Source: a virus
IMG/VR virus record: IMGVR_UViG_3300044638_006390
Span: 1-61,051 of that record
Strand: one strand, 5' to 3'
Length of the DNA stretch: 61,051 bases
Shown: one piece after another, positions 27,292-34,445 of the stretch
Numbering within the stretch: position 1 is the stretch's first letter
Layout of the letters: every line of letters starts with the position of its first letter
Translations under genes and position numbers: made by a program
Notes under the pieces: generated by a model
The model's input: only the letters and a program-made list of their open reading frames with translations
Told to the model about the DNA's origin: nothing
Databases searched by the model: none

Positions 27292-27354
27292 AATATTCTC
27301 CTTAACCCACAATTCTTATAATAAACTAGTAACGCTTAAACCATACAAAAACAA

Positions 27355-27382
27355 CAGGGGGTGGCCATAAAGCCACCCCCTG
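27355..27382 (-). terminator. Strong rho-independent terminator after the capsid gene
   Basis: A perfect 11-bp GC-rich stem (27355-27365 with 27372-27382) and 6-nt loop, followed on the minus strand by TTGTTTTTG. It ends the transcript of the capsid gene. Confidence 0.9.
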
Positions 27383-27425
27383 TCGCTAGAGTAATCGTAA
27401 CTATAACTACCCTAAGATTTGCGTG

Positions 27426-28484
27426 CTATGTAAGCTGGTTGAAAACCTGAACTTCATAGTTACGTGCAAGGTTGATGTTCTTAGCAACGGTAATACCTTC
27501 ACCGTCACCGAGCATCACGATGTCGTAGCGCTCTTTCATCTTCATTTGACGAATGTCACGACTTGGATCATCGAACTGATCTGTTGTCATTTCATCCTTA
27601 ACAAGGAGTGTTCCCACTTCGTTGCGGTCAATCAAGAAAAGGTCAGACTTAGCTGGTGTTGCGCCAGCCTTAGCTGTGAAGCTTACGAATGGTGAAACTA
27701 TAACGTTGAGACCCATTGGGGCTGTAGCGTTAAGAGCTGCATCTGGACCCTGAGGACGGTATCCCCAGCTTGTGTTAACTGCAGAAGCTGCGCCACCCAT
27801 GTGGAAAATAGCGTCCTTCAAGAAGACAGACCACATCAAAGGATGTAGAATGAAGTCTGTTGGTACGTGCTTTTCTGCCATGAGCACTGCTGCCATGTCT
27901 ACAACGTCATCCCAGCGAATGGTACCGTTGGCTGCGCCGTCAATACCGAGACCGGTTGTGTCGTCATTTCCACCAGCAGTGTTGTCGAATACAACAGTAG
28001 CTGCATCCTTAAAACGGCTAAGTGCGATTTGCTCTTTCAAGCGAGCCATTGCACGACCTGCTGCTCTCACATGCAAGCCTACGATGTCCCAAAGTGAGTC
28101 AGCGATGACTTCCTCGGTGAATGAAAGCTTGACACCCTTTTTGGATACCTTACCCTCAATCTGCTTTGCGAAGGCTAATGCCTGCTCTGGATACTCTTGT
28201 CCTTCTGGGATCTCTGCTGCTTGAATAGCGTTGACTGCTGGGAACTCCAAGGAGCGTCCCTTTCCAAGGCGGACTACTGAAAGAAGTGGCGTTACCAACA
28301 ATTGTGGCTCAGCTGCTTCTCTAAGGGTACGAGAGATGACTTTAGGAAAAAGTGCAGCAGCGTCAGCTGAAGCAAAAGCTTCCTTAATAGTTACTCTGTT
28401 ATCTTCATCAATATGTCCGTCTTCGGCCAGCGCGGCTTCCCAAGCTGGGAGACCCGAGAGGAGCTCTTGGATTGTTTTACTCAT
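27426..28484 (-). CDS. Major capsid protein (HK97 fold)
   Basis: 352 aa. The N-arm (TIQELLSGLPAWEAALAEDGHID), E-loop/P-domain region (RSLEFPAVNAIQAAEIPEGQEYPEQALAFAKQIEGKVSKKGVKLSFTEEVIADS) and A-domain end (SDLFLIDRNEVGTLLVKDEMTTDQFDDPSRDIRQMKMKERYDIVMLGDGEGITVAKNINL) fit HK97-fold capsid proteins. It lies after the protease/scaffold and 254-aa genes, has an AGGAGG site and is followed by the strongest terminator in the left region, as expected for the most abundant virion protein. Confidence 0.85.
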   Translation of the reverse strand: MSKTIQELLSGLPAWEAALAEDGHIDEDNRVTIKEAFASADAAALFPKVISRTLREAAEPQLLVTPLLSVVRLGKGRSLEFPAVNAIQAAEIPEGQEYPEQALAFAKQIEGKVSKKGVKLSFTEEVIADSLWDIVGLHVRAAGRAMARLKEQIALSRFKDAATVVFDNTAGGNDDTTGLGIDGAANGTIRWDDVVDMAAVLMAEKHVPTDFILHPLMWSVFLKDAIFHMGGAASAVNTSWGYRPQGPDAALNATAPMGLNVIVSPFVSFTAKAGATPAKSDLFLIDRNEVGTLLVKDEMTTDQFDDPSRDIRQMKMKERYDIVMLGDGEGITVAKNINLARNYEVQVFNQLT

Positions 28485-28522
28485 CTTAGGATTTTCCTCC
28501 TGTTATCTTTCTTCTTTGTTAA

Positions 28523-29287
28523 TTAGAGTGTTAAGTTGACGCGGAATGCGCCCTTGACATTGTGTACATCCAGGTTGCTACGGATACCAAGCTTGCCTGA
28601 GAAAGAGCCTGAACGAGTAAGTTCAAACACTGTCTTAAGTGCACCTGGGTCTGATGGCAATTGCATGTAGGAAAGTAAGCCATCATCAAAGTTGGTAGCA
28701 AACGTTTCTACTTCTATAACCTTACCAACCTGGAGGTAAGGATTTGTACCACACAAGGTAGTTGTCAAGTTAACGGCACGTCCCATGTGGTCAGCTCTAA
28801 TGAGCGAACCAACTGTTACGTCATCGTTAATACCAACGACCATTGGATACTCTACATAACCGTGTGTAATGAATCCAGCACCTTGTGAGGTACCTTTGTC
28901 AAATGGTCTGTAGAGATCGTATTGTGCTACACCAATTGGGTTCGAAAGAGCTCCAACTGTGACTGTGTCTGTTGCACCAGAAACATATGATGGCGTTGCG
29001 CCGTCAAGTGGATCCCATGATGCTGGAGCTACGTCGCCCCAAGTAACGCTTGATGCGCTACCATTTGCAGGAACTACCATTGCGTCACCCGTTGATGCAT
29101 TTGCAACTACGGAAAGAATGGTTCCCTTTGGAATAACGATCTCGAAACGATCGTCTTCACTGTCTGCGTACCAGGTAGGAAGACCTTGGCTTGGAAGCAA
29201 GTAAGCTGCTGGAGCGATGCCCTCAGAAACTACAAAACGACCTGAACCTGTCTTAGTCCCTACCTTACGAAATTTTGCTAAACTCAT
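28523..29287 (-). CDS. Capsid decoration or second head protein
   Basis: 254 aa between protease/scaffold and the capsid protein. It is beta-rich with GRFVVSEGIAPAAYLLPSQGLPTWY, FEIVIPKGTILSVVANASTGDAMVVPAN and a C-terminal SGKLGIRSNLDVHNVKGAFRVNLTL. The position is that of head decoration proteins. No decisive motif; role inferred from order. Confidence 0.5.
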   Translation of the reverse strand: MSLAKFRKVGTKTGSGRFVVSEGIAPAAYLLPSQGLPTWYADSEDDRFEIVIPKGTILSVVANASTGDAMVVPANGSASSVTWGDVAPASWDPLDGATPSYVSGATDTVTVGALSNPIGVAQYDLYRPFDKGTSQGAGFITHGYVEYPMVVGINDDVTVGSLIRADHMGRAVNLTTTLCGTNPYLQVGKVIEVETFATNFDDGLLSYMQLPSDPGALKTVFELTRSGSFSGKLGIRSNLDVHNVKGAFRVNLTL

Positions 29288-29316
29288 TTAGTTTTCTCCT
29301 TAAGATATTATTGTTA

Positions 29317-30186
29317 TTAAAGTTTACGACGGCCCATAAGCGCATCTACGAATAGTTGCTCTGGAGTGTTGATCACTTTTTCTTTGACTTTTTCTTCATC
29401 GTCCTTACCTAAAGTGATGACATTGCCTTCACCCTCGATAACTGCGATTTCAGAATCCATCTCCAACATATTGCCTCTTGCATTTTTTGCAGTTGGCATT
29501 TTTGCTAGATCTCTTAACGAATCGGCAAGTGAAGAAGCACTTCTTGAAGTGTGACCTTCAATGAGCTCTTCTCTTACTTCGTGTGACTCAACTCCAGCTG
29601 CAATTTTTGCGTCAACAACTCTTTCAACAAGAGTTCTATGCAATGCACTTCTGAGCTTTTGATTTTCTTCTTCAAGTAAATGAAGTTTTTTCATTAAATC
29701 ATCGGAATCTTGCTCAGAGACTACATTAGCGTCAGTGAGCTCTACCTTTGAATCTTCATCTACCTTATTCTCTTCAGCGACTTCAGGATTAGCTGATTCA
29801 ACTGCCTCTAAGGCAAGTTCTTCTACTAATTCTGGAACTACTGCAGACTCTTGCTCATCAGCAGCTGGTGCTGTCGATGAGTCTTTTGCAAGCTGAGCTT
29901 CAAGTTCAGCAATCTTTTCGTTTGCCTTTTTGAGAGCATCAGCTGTTTCATCTTGTGAATCTGTAACTGTTTCTACAGCTACTTCTTCTTCAGCCTTGAT
30001 TGACTCTTCTGCTTCTGGAGCGTCAGCAGCAGGAGTTTCCTCAACTACTTCTTCAGCTTCTGGTGCTGGTGCTGTTTCTGGATCTTCTTCAGCTTCTTGT
30101 ACTGAGCCTGAAGCTATTGCCGACAGGTCATTGCTAAGATCTTCAACAGCTGCGAGGATATCCTCACTTTTAACATTCTTTTTCAT
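29317..30186 (-). CDS. Internal-start scaffolding protein (nested in the protease gene)
   Basis: ATG 30186 is preceded by GAGGAG at the normal spacing, and the reading frame then begins MKKNVKSEDILAAVEDLSND and runs 289 residues to the shared stop. The acidic, coiled segment (KKANEKIAELEAQLAKDSS, MKKLHLLEEENQKLRSALHRT) is typical of scaffold. Such nested scaffold starts are known in protease-scaffold genes, allowing excess scaffold that does not depend on the upstream recoding event. Confidence 0.6.
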   Translation of the reverse strand: MKKNVKSEDILAAVEDLSNDLSAIASGSVQEAEEDPETAPAPEAEEVVEETPAADAPEAEESIKAEEEVAVETVTDSQDETADALKKANEKIAELEAQLAKDSSTAPAADEQESAVVPELVEELALEAVESANPEVAEENKVDEDSKVELTDANVVSEQDSDDLMKKLHLLEEENQKLRSALHRTLVERVVDAKIAAGVESHEVREELIEGHTSRSASSLADSLRDLAKMPTAKNARGNMLEMDSEIAVIEGEGNVITLGKDDEEKVKEKVINTPEQLFVDALMGRRKL

Positions 30187-31054
30187 ATTTGAGTTCTCCT
30201 CATAGCTATTACTATCTTTGTTCTCATTAGATAGTAACGAGTTGTTATTGTTATTGTAGTCTTCGCTCTCATGGATGGCTAGAGCTGTCAAGAATGCACC
30301 TTTTAAGTGCAAGTAAAGTGGCTTTGATTCTTTCTTCTTCATAGAATTAAGAATTGATTCATTCTCTTCTACGGACACAATATCTTCCGTGTCCATGTGA
30401 AGGACAAAAGCCGAACTCTTTGCGACCCAACCGTCTTGAGAGTCTTGAAGCGGTGTTCCATCATTAGGATTAATAGCTCTAATGCTAGACTTTTGATCTG
30501 CAGGCTGGTTAACAAAAGAATACTCTTTAAAAGAAATATCTTGCATGTCTGTATAGGCAAGCTTGCCCTTATAGACTTGACCTCTCTTGTATTTAGAAAC
30601 TGCTGGTCTTCCACTCTCTGTCTCTTTTGCGAGATCATCTCCAGAGATTGAACAGACTGCTTTGCCAGCTCTACCGCCAACTGAACCTGTTAAGTATCTT
30701 TTGTCAAGAACTTTTTGAATAGCTAACGGATCTGTTATTGCAATCTGCAAGCGAACGAAAGAGCTTCCATCAGCTTCTTTGTCCATCCTGGCTGCCATTA
30801 CTCGGCCCATTGGCTCTGAGTTTAAATCGTGGTTTAATATAATAGGCTTTGGATATGGCTCAACCCATGATTGCAAAGCTTTTTCTAACTCAATTGCTGA
30901 GTAGTTATTATAGTTTCCGTGTAAGACCTTCGTGGATAGCAGCGACTTCTATAATAAGTCCTTGATTGGAGGCAACTGACTCTCCGAAGTTAAAATCTGT
31001 TTTAGAAAAATCTGGCAGTACGACTGTGAAATTTTCTGTGAAATCAAATGCCAT
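29317..31054 (-). CDS. Prohead protease-scaffold fusion, made by +1 shift at CGGA
   Basis: ATG 31054 has GGAG 6 nt upstream. The first frame reads MAFDFTENFTVVLPDFSKTD to IHEGLTR46 and then stops after two codons (CGG AAA CTA TAA). Skipping A 30916 after CGG gives GLTRNYNNYSAIELEKALQSW, matching the normal prohead protease pattern G-L-T-x-N-x-x-x-Y, followed by KPIILNHD (His75) and YLTGSVGG (Ser124), then SFVNQPADQK. The product has 578 residues; from about residue 230 it is acidic, Ala/Glu-rich scaffold. The shift is needed for a full protease, an essential head maturation enzyme. Confidence 0.8.
30916..30919 (-). other. CGGA +1 recoding site in the prohead protease gene
   Basis: In frame with ATG 31054. 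Without a shift translation ends at TAA after two more codons. With A skipped the protease core is read. Confidence 0.8.
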
Positions 31055-31140
31055 TAACATCTCCATGCTGATATGGTTTTTTCTCGTTGTTATTAATAGT
31101 AAGTTCCTTTTATACCATTAAACAATTTTATATAAAGATA

Positions 31141-31920
31141 TCATATTTTTATATGGTTTTCAAATAAAATAGATTCTCTTGTGTCACCAGACTTAGCTAG
31201 GTGTTGTAACATCTCTTCATGCATAACATGCAGGGCGTAGATATATGAAGCACTGTATAAATTAAGGCCTTTTTGCTTAGCTTCTAGACTCCAACCAAGA
31301 TCTTCACCTTGCGAATGGACTGCGTAGCTTATTGATTCATATGCTTTTTTAGACATCATTTTTGCTGCCATAATTACGTCAGACTTAAAATAAGTCCCAA
31401 GTGGATAATCTTTTCTGCGATAAGCTCTTCCGTCATCTTCATCTGACCAAGTCATTACGCTTGGATAGTCTACCCCGACTGGAGTCATGAACATCAATGG
31501 ACTAACTGCATCTGCGCCTTCTTTTATGTGATTAATTAAAAGCTCTATCGTTGCAGGATTTTTTAATATTATATCAGAATCAAGACTAAAATAATATTCA
31601 GGCTTAACTTCTCTCACTCTTTCTAGAATGTGATTTCTTAGCGATACCATATTGTAGTACTTTGACATTGTCCACTGTCTTGAGTTTTTTTGATGCTCAA
31701 AATGCGGTATGTCAGATCTTTCATGTACTTCAAAAAATGGAATCTCTGGATGTTGATTACGCCATGCTGATAATATATTTTTTATATTAAGATCGTCTGG
31801 CGATGTTTCAAATATAAAACCTATCTCATCTAAGGGGATAGATTGTCTCTCTAGAGCTGAAGCCCATAGCGGAAATATCCAATCTCTTTTATATATTGGA
31901 CAGCCTATTAATAACTTCAT
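31141..31920 (-). CDS. GT-A fold glycosyltransferase
   Basis: 259 aa. The start MKLLIGCPIYKRDWIFPLWASALERQ, the metal-binding DxD in EYYFSLDSDIIL (residues about 116-127) and the later GEDLGWSLEAKQKG are typical of GT-A glycosyltransferases. It would transfer an activated sugar to an acceptor. Its place between portal and protease genes suggests virion protein or receptor-related modification. Hydroxylated fibre side chains are a conceivable acceptor (inference). Confidence 0.7.
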   Translation of the reverse strand: MKLLIGCPIYKRDWIFPLWASALERQSIPLDEIGFIFETSPDDLNIKNILSAWRNQHPEIPFFEVHERSDIPHFEHQKNSRQWTMSKYYNMVSLRNHILERVREVKPEYYFSLDSDIILKNPATIELLINHIKEGADAVSPLMFMTPVGVDYPSVMTWSDEDDGRAYRRKDYPLGTYFKSDVIMAAKMMSKKAYESISYAVHSQGEDLGWSLEAKQKGLNLYSASYIYALHVMHEEMLQHLAKSGDTRESILFENHIKI

Positions 31921-31921
31921 C

Positions 31922-32233
31922 TTATTCTGAAACTGTTGTCACTTCTTCTTTTGAAGCACTAGCTTTAGCTGCAGGCTTCTTAGCCTCTTGAACCTCTACT
32001 GGCTTAATCTCTTCTACTTTTTTTTCAACTTCCACAACAGCAGGAGCAACAACTTCTTCGTCATCATCTTGCATCATTGCACTAAAAATGTCTGCAAAAG
32101 TATCTATGATATTTACCAAGATTTCAAGAGCAAGGCGTGTTTGCCCGTTGTTAACTGCAATTCTAAATCCGTCGATTGCATTTTCTTCTTGAAGATATCT
32201 TTTTGACTCTTCGGATTCAATTATTAAACTCAT
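31922..32233 (-). CDS. Small protein with acidic/Lys-Ala-rich tail
   Basis: 103 aa. Residues 1-55 are helical (DGFRIAVNNGQTRLALEILVNIIDTFADIFSAM); the rest is low complexity (DDDEEVVAPAVVEVEKKVEEIKPVEVQEAKKPAAKASAS), probably unstructured. It overlaps the portal stop by 4 nt. Possibly a portal-associated or head-assembly helper. Family not recognised. Confidence 0.5.
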   Translation of the reverse strand: MSLIIESEESKRYLQEENAIDGFRIAVNNGQTRLALEILVNIIDTFADIFSAMMQDDDEEVVAPAVVEVEKKVEEIKPVEVQEAKKPAAKASASKEEVTTVSE

Positions 32234-33942
32234 TGTTTATCCTCGTTGATTGTGGTTTGTTGTCTTTCGACTTTAGTGTCTTCAATTAATTTATCGACTA
32301 CAACTATATTATACTGTTCTTCCAGCAAATTTTCAACTAATCCAAGCCATGCATTATCTGATCTTTTAATATTTGGAGAAGTTCTTCTGCCGGACTGGTT
32401 TTGAGGTCTCATTACATTTCCAGCACCTCTTCTCGAAGAAGTCGGATTAGACTGTCCCTTTGGAGCAGACTGTTGCTTATCTCCGTCTTTGGCAACGTCA
32501 ACTGGTTGTTGATCTTGATTTACTTTTGCTAGTTTTATTTGAGCTTTGGATTGAATTTCTGATTGAGCTTTAGCAATATCAATCTGCACTTTGCCTTGAA
32601 TTGAATTATATAAATCGTCCAATTCAACTTCTGGATCAATATTTAATTGAGTTCTAGCTTCCGTTAATGTAATTAAAGAGCTAACATACTTTTGTATTAT
32701 ATGTGTTTCTTTTTTAACCTGTGTGTCAACGTCAATCTCATTAAACTTAAAGAAGCATCTGTCGGAAACGCCAGACTCGTATGGATTAACCAGTGGATCA
32801 AACCCGCCTTCAAACAAAAGTTCGTTTAAGATATGGACTCTTACCATTTCCGAAAACTGCTTTTGGAACTGCTTAATCTTGTCGTAGAGAGCTGTGTCCA
32901 GTCTTTCTGACATAGACCTATTTCCGCCACCCATGCTCATTCCAAGGTGATGAGGAGCAACTCCAAGGCCTATAGCAACTCTTTCCTTGAAGTGATCAAT
33001 GTAGGAAGATGCATCGAGTGATGCACCATTTGCGCCTATGACATCAACGTTATGTCTGAACGGAAGAATTAATCCGCCTTCAGCTCTAAGGTTTTCAATT
33101 TCAAAAGCAGCTTGATCAATTTCTTCTGGCTCTGCTGGCTGATCTGCTGTACCAATAGTGTATTTATATAGAGGGAATAATTCTCTATGAACAAGGTTTT
33201 GGATGTCTTCTTCTATCTGACGAAGAGCAACAACGTCATCTAAAACGTTTGAAAGGAAAGGAGTGCCAAAAGCTCTTCCTGGCTTTCTCTCAAAAAACAA
33301 ATGTATAACTCTATCTGCACTCCATACGGGATCTGTGTCTGATGGGGCATAGGTTAGGGGATTTGTTTCCTGCATGTATTGCTTAGGCTTATTGAATTTA
33401 TCTCTAAGTATTCTTGTCTGCTCAGTTGGTATGAGGTAATATCCAACCACTGGTTGAGATCCGCTAATTGGCGTAAGGCTTGTAGGAAAGTACTCAGAAA
33501 GATCTGCTCGAGCCTTAACAATAAATACGTTAGCAAACTTAAACAGTTGATCTGACAAATCAACAAGGAAGTCCAAGAATGGACGCTTCATAGCCATTTC
33601 CATGTAGTCTATTCTCTGATATAGGTACGCAACAGCTTCTGGATTTTCTCCAACTATTTGCCAACCCTCTTTCCAGAATAGGTCTTTATACTTTGCCATT
33701 GCCTGCTTGACATAAGAGTCAGTATCTATAGCCTGTATAATTCTTTCAAAGTTATATGGCGATGGTTCAAAGTCACTTCTACCAGTGTAGTAGTAGTTTG
33801 AGCCTCTATAGCCCAAAGCAAGAGCAGCTACACGCATACTCTTGTTAAGGCCAGTTATTTGAGATGGACTAAACTGCGCTGCAGCAAAGTCTAGCTCTTC
33901 GACTTGGTTATTTGAAAAAGGTAAATACTTACTTAGGGCCAT
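32230..33942 (-). CDS. Portal protein
   Basis: 570 aa. Portal features include DSYVKQAMAKYKDLFWKEGWQIVGEN near the start, HLFFERKPGRAFGTPFLSNVLDDVVALRQIEEDIQNLVHRELFPLYKYTIG in the middle and VAIGLGVAPHHLGMSMGGGNRSMSERLDTALYDKIKQFQKQFSEMVRVHILNELL towards the end. The Gln/Ser-rich C-terminus is disordered. It forms the dodecameric DNA channel at the head vertex and lies downstream of the terminase. Confidence 0.85.
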   Translation of the reverse strand: MALSKYLPFSNNQVEELDFAAAQFSPSQITGLNKSMRVAALALGYRGSNYYYTGRSDFEPSPYNFERIIQAIDTDSYVKQAMAKYKDLFWKEGWQIVGENPEAVAYLYQRIDYMEMAMKRPFLDFLVDLSDQLFKFANVFIVKARADLSEYFPTSLTPISGSQPVVGYYLIPTEQTRILRDKFNKPKQYMQETNPLTYAPSDTDPVWSADRVIHLFFERKPGRAFGTPFLSNVLDDVVALRQIEEDIQNLVHRELFPLYKYTIGTADQPAEPEEIDQAAFEIENLRAEGGLILPFRHNVDVIGANGASLDASSYIDHFKERVAIGLGVAPHHLGMSMGGGNRSMSERLDTALYDKIKQFQKQFSEMVRVHILNELLFEGGFDPLVNPYESGVSDRCFFKFNEIDVDTQVKKETHIIQKYVSSLITLTEARTQLNIDPEVELDDLYNSIQGKVQIDIAKAQSEIQSKAQIKLAKVNQDQQPVDVAKDGDKQQSAPKGQSNPTSSRRGAGNVMRPQNQSGRRTSPNIKRSDNAWLGLVENLLEEQYNIVVVDKLIEDTKVERQQTTINEDKQ

Positions 33943-34005
33943 AGCGGTTTTGTACTCCAGGAATAGGTTTTATCACTGTATAGTACAGTTTATGTTGATT
34001 TATTT

Positions 34006-34209
34006 TCAGCTTTGAATGCCGGCGTCTTCAAAGGTCTTCTTAAGGATGATCTGCTTTACAGCTTCAATCCAAAAGATTGTCTCTGGCTCTGAGAAGTCGC
34101 TCTTGTAGGCGAGGTTCTGATTGCTGATTTCAATGACAACCTGAAACTTCTTTTCTTCTAATTCTGCTTCTGGAGTGACTGCTTCTGGGGTTATTTTTTC
34201 TTTTGACAT
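34006..34209 (-). CDS. Small acidic hypothetical protein
   Basis: 67 aa, with EKITPEAVTPEAELEEKKFQVVIEISNQNLAYKSDFSEPETIFWIEAVKQIILKKTF. A charged start followed by a mixed fold. It overlaps the preceding gene by 1 nt, so the two are coupled. Unknown function, between fibre and portal genes. Confidence 0.5.
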   Translation of the reverse strand: MSKEKITPEAVTPEAELEEKKFQVVIEISNQNLAYKSDFSEPETIFWIEAVKQIILKKTFEDAGIQS

Positions 34210-34400
34210 TATTTTGCTTTCTTTACTTGTTCTGTTGGAACCTCAAAATCATCTTTTACAGATGGATTTTGAAGCTGTTGAATTTGTAGTGATAATTGTT
34301 TAATAGTTGCTTCTTTTACCACTAGCTCAGTTATCAACTGAGAAACTTTTTCTTGAAATGTTTGAATAATTAGATTTACATCTAAGTTAGACTCTTGCAT
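34209..34400 (-). CDS. Small coiled-coil protein
   Basis: 63 aa, mostly one predicted coiled coil (NLIIQTFQEKVSQLITELVVKEATIKQLSLQIQQLQ). Possibly a fibre-trimerisation or assembly factor judging from the adjacent S74-type fibre gene. Not recognised. Confidence 0.5.
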   Translation of the reverse strand: MQESNLDVNLIIQTFQEKVSQLITELVVKEATIKQLSLQIQQLQNPSVKDDFEVPTEQVKKAK

Positions 34401-34445
34401 TGCTTCTCCTAATATAGAAATTACTTGTAGAGTATATCACTTACT

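Noticed and set aside
30900-30930. A prfB-like +1 signal with a Shine-Dalgarno-type sequence and a stop codon
   Set aside because: GAAGG lies upstream here, but the four sites share no common upstream element and no common downstream stop; only CGGA is shared.
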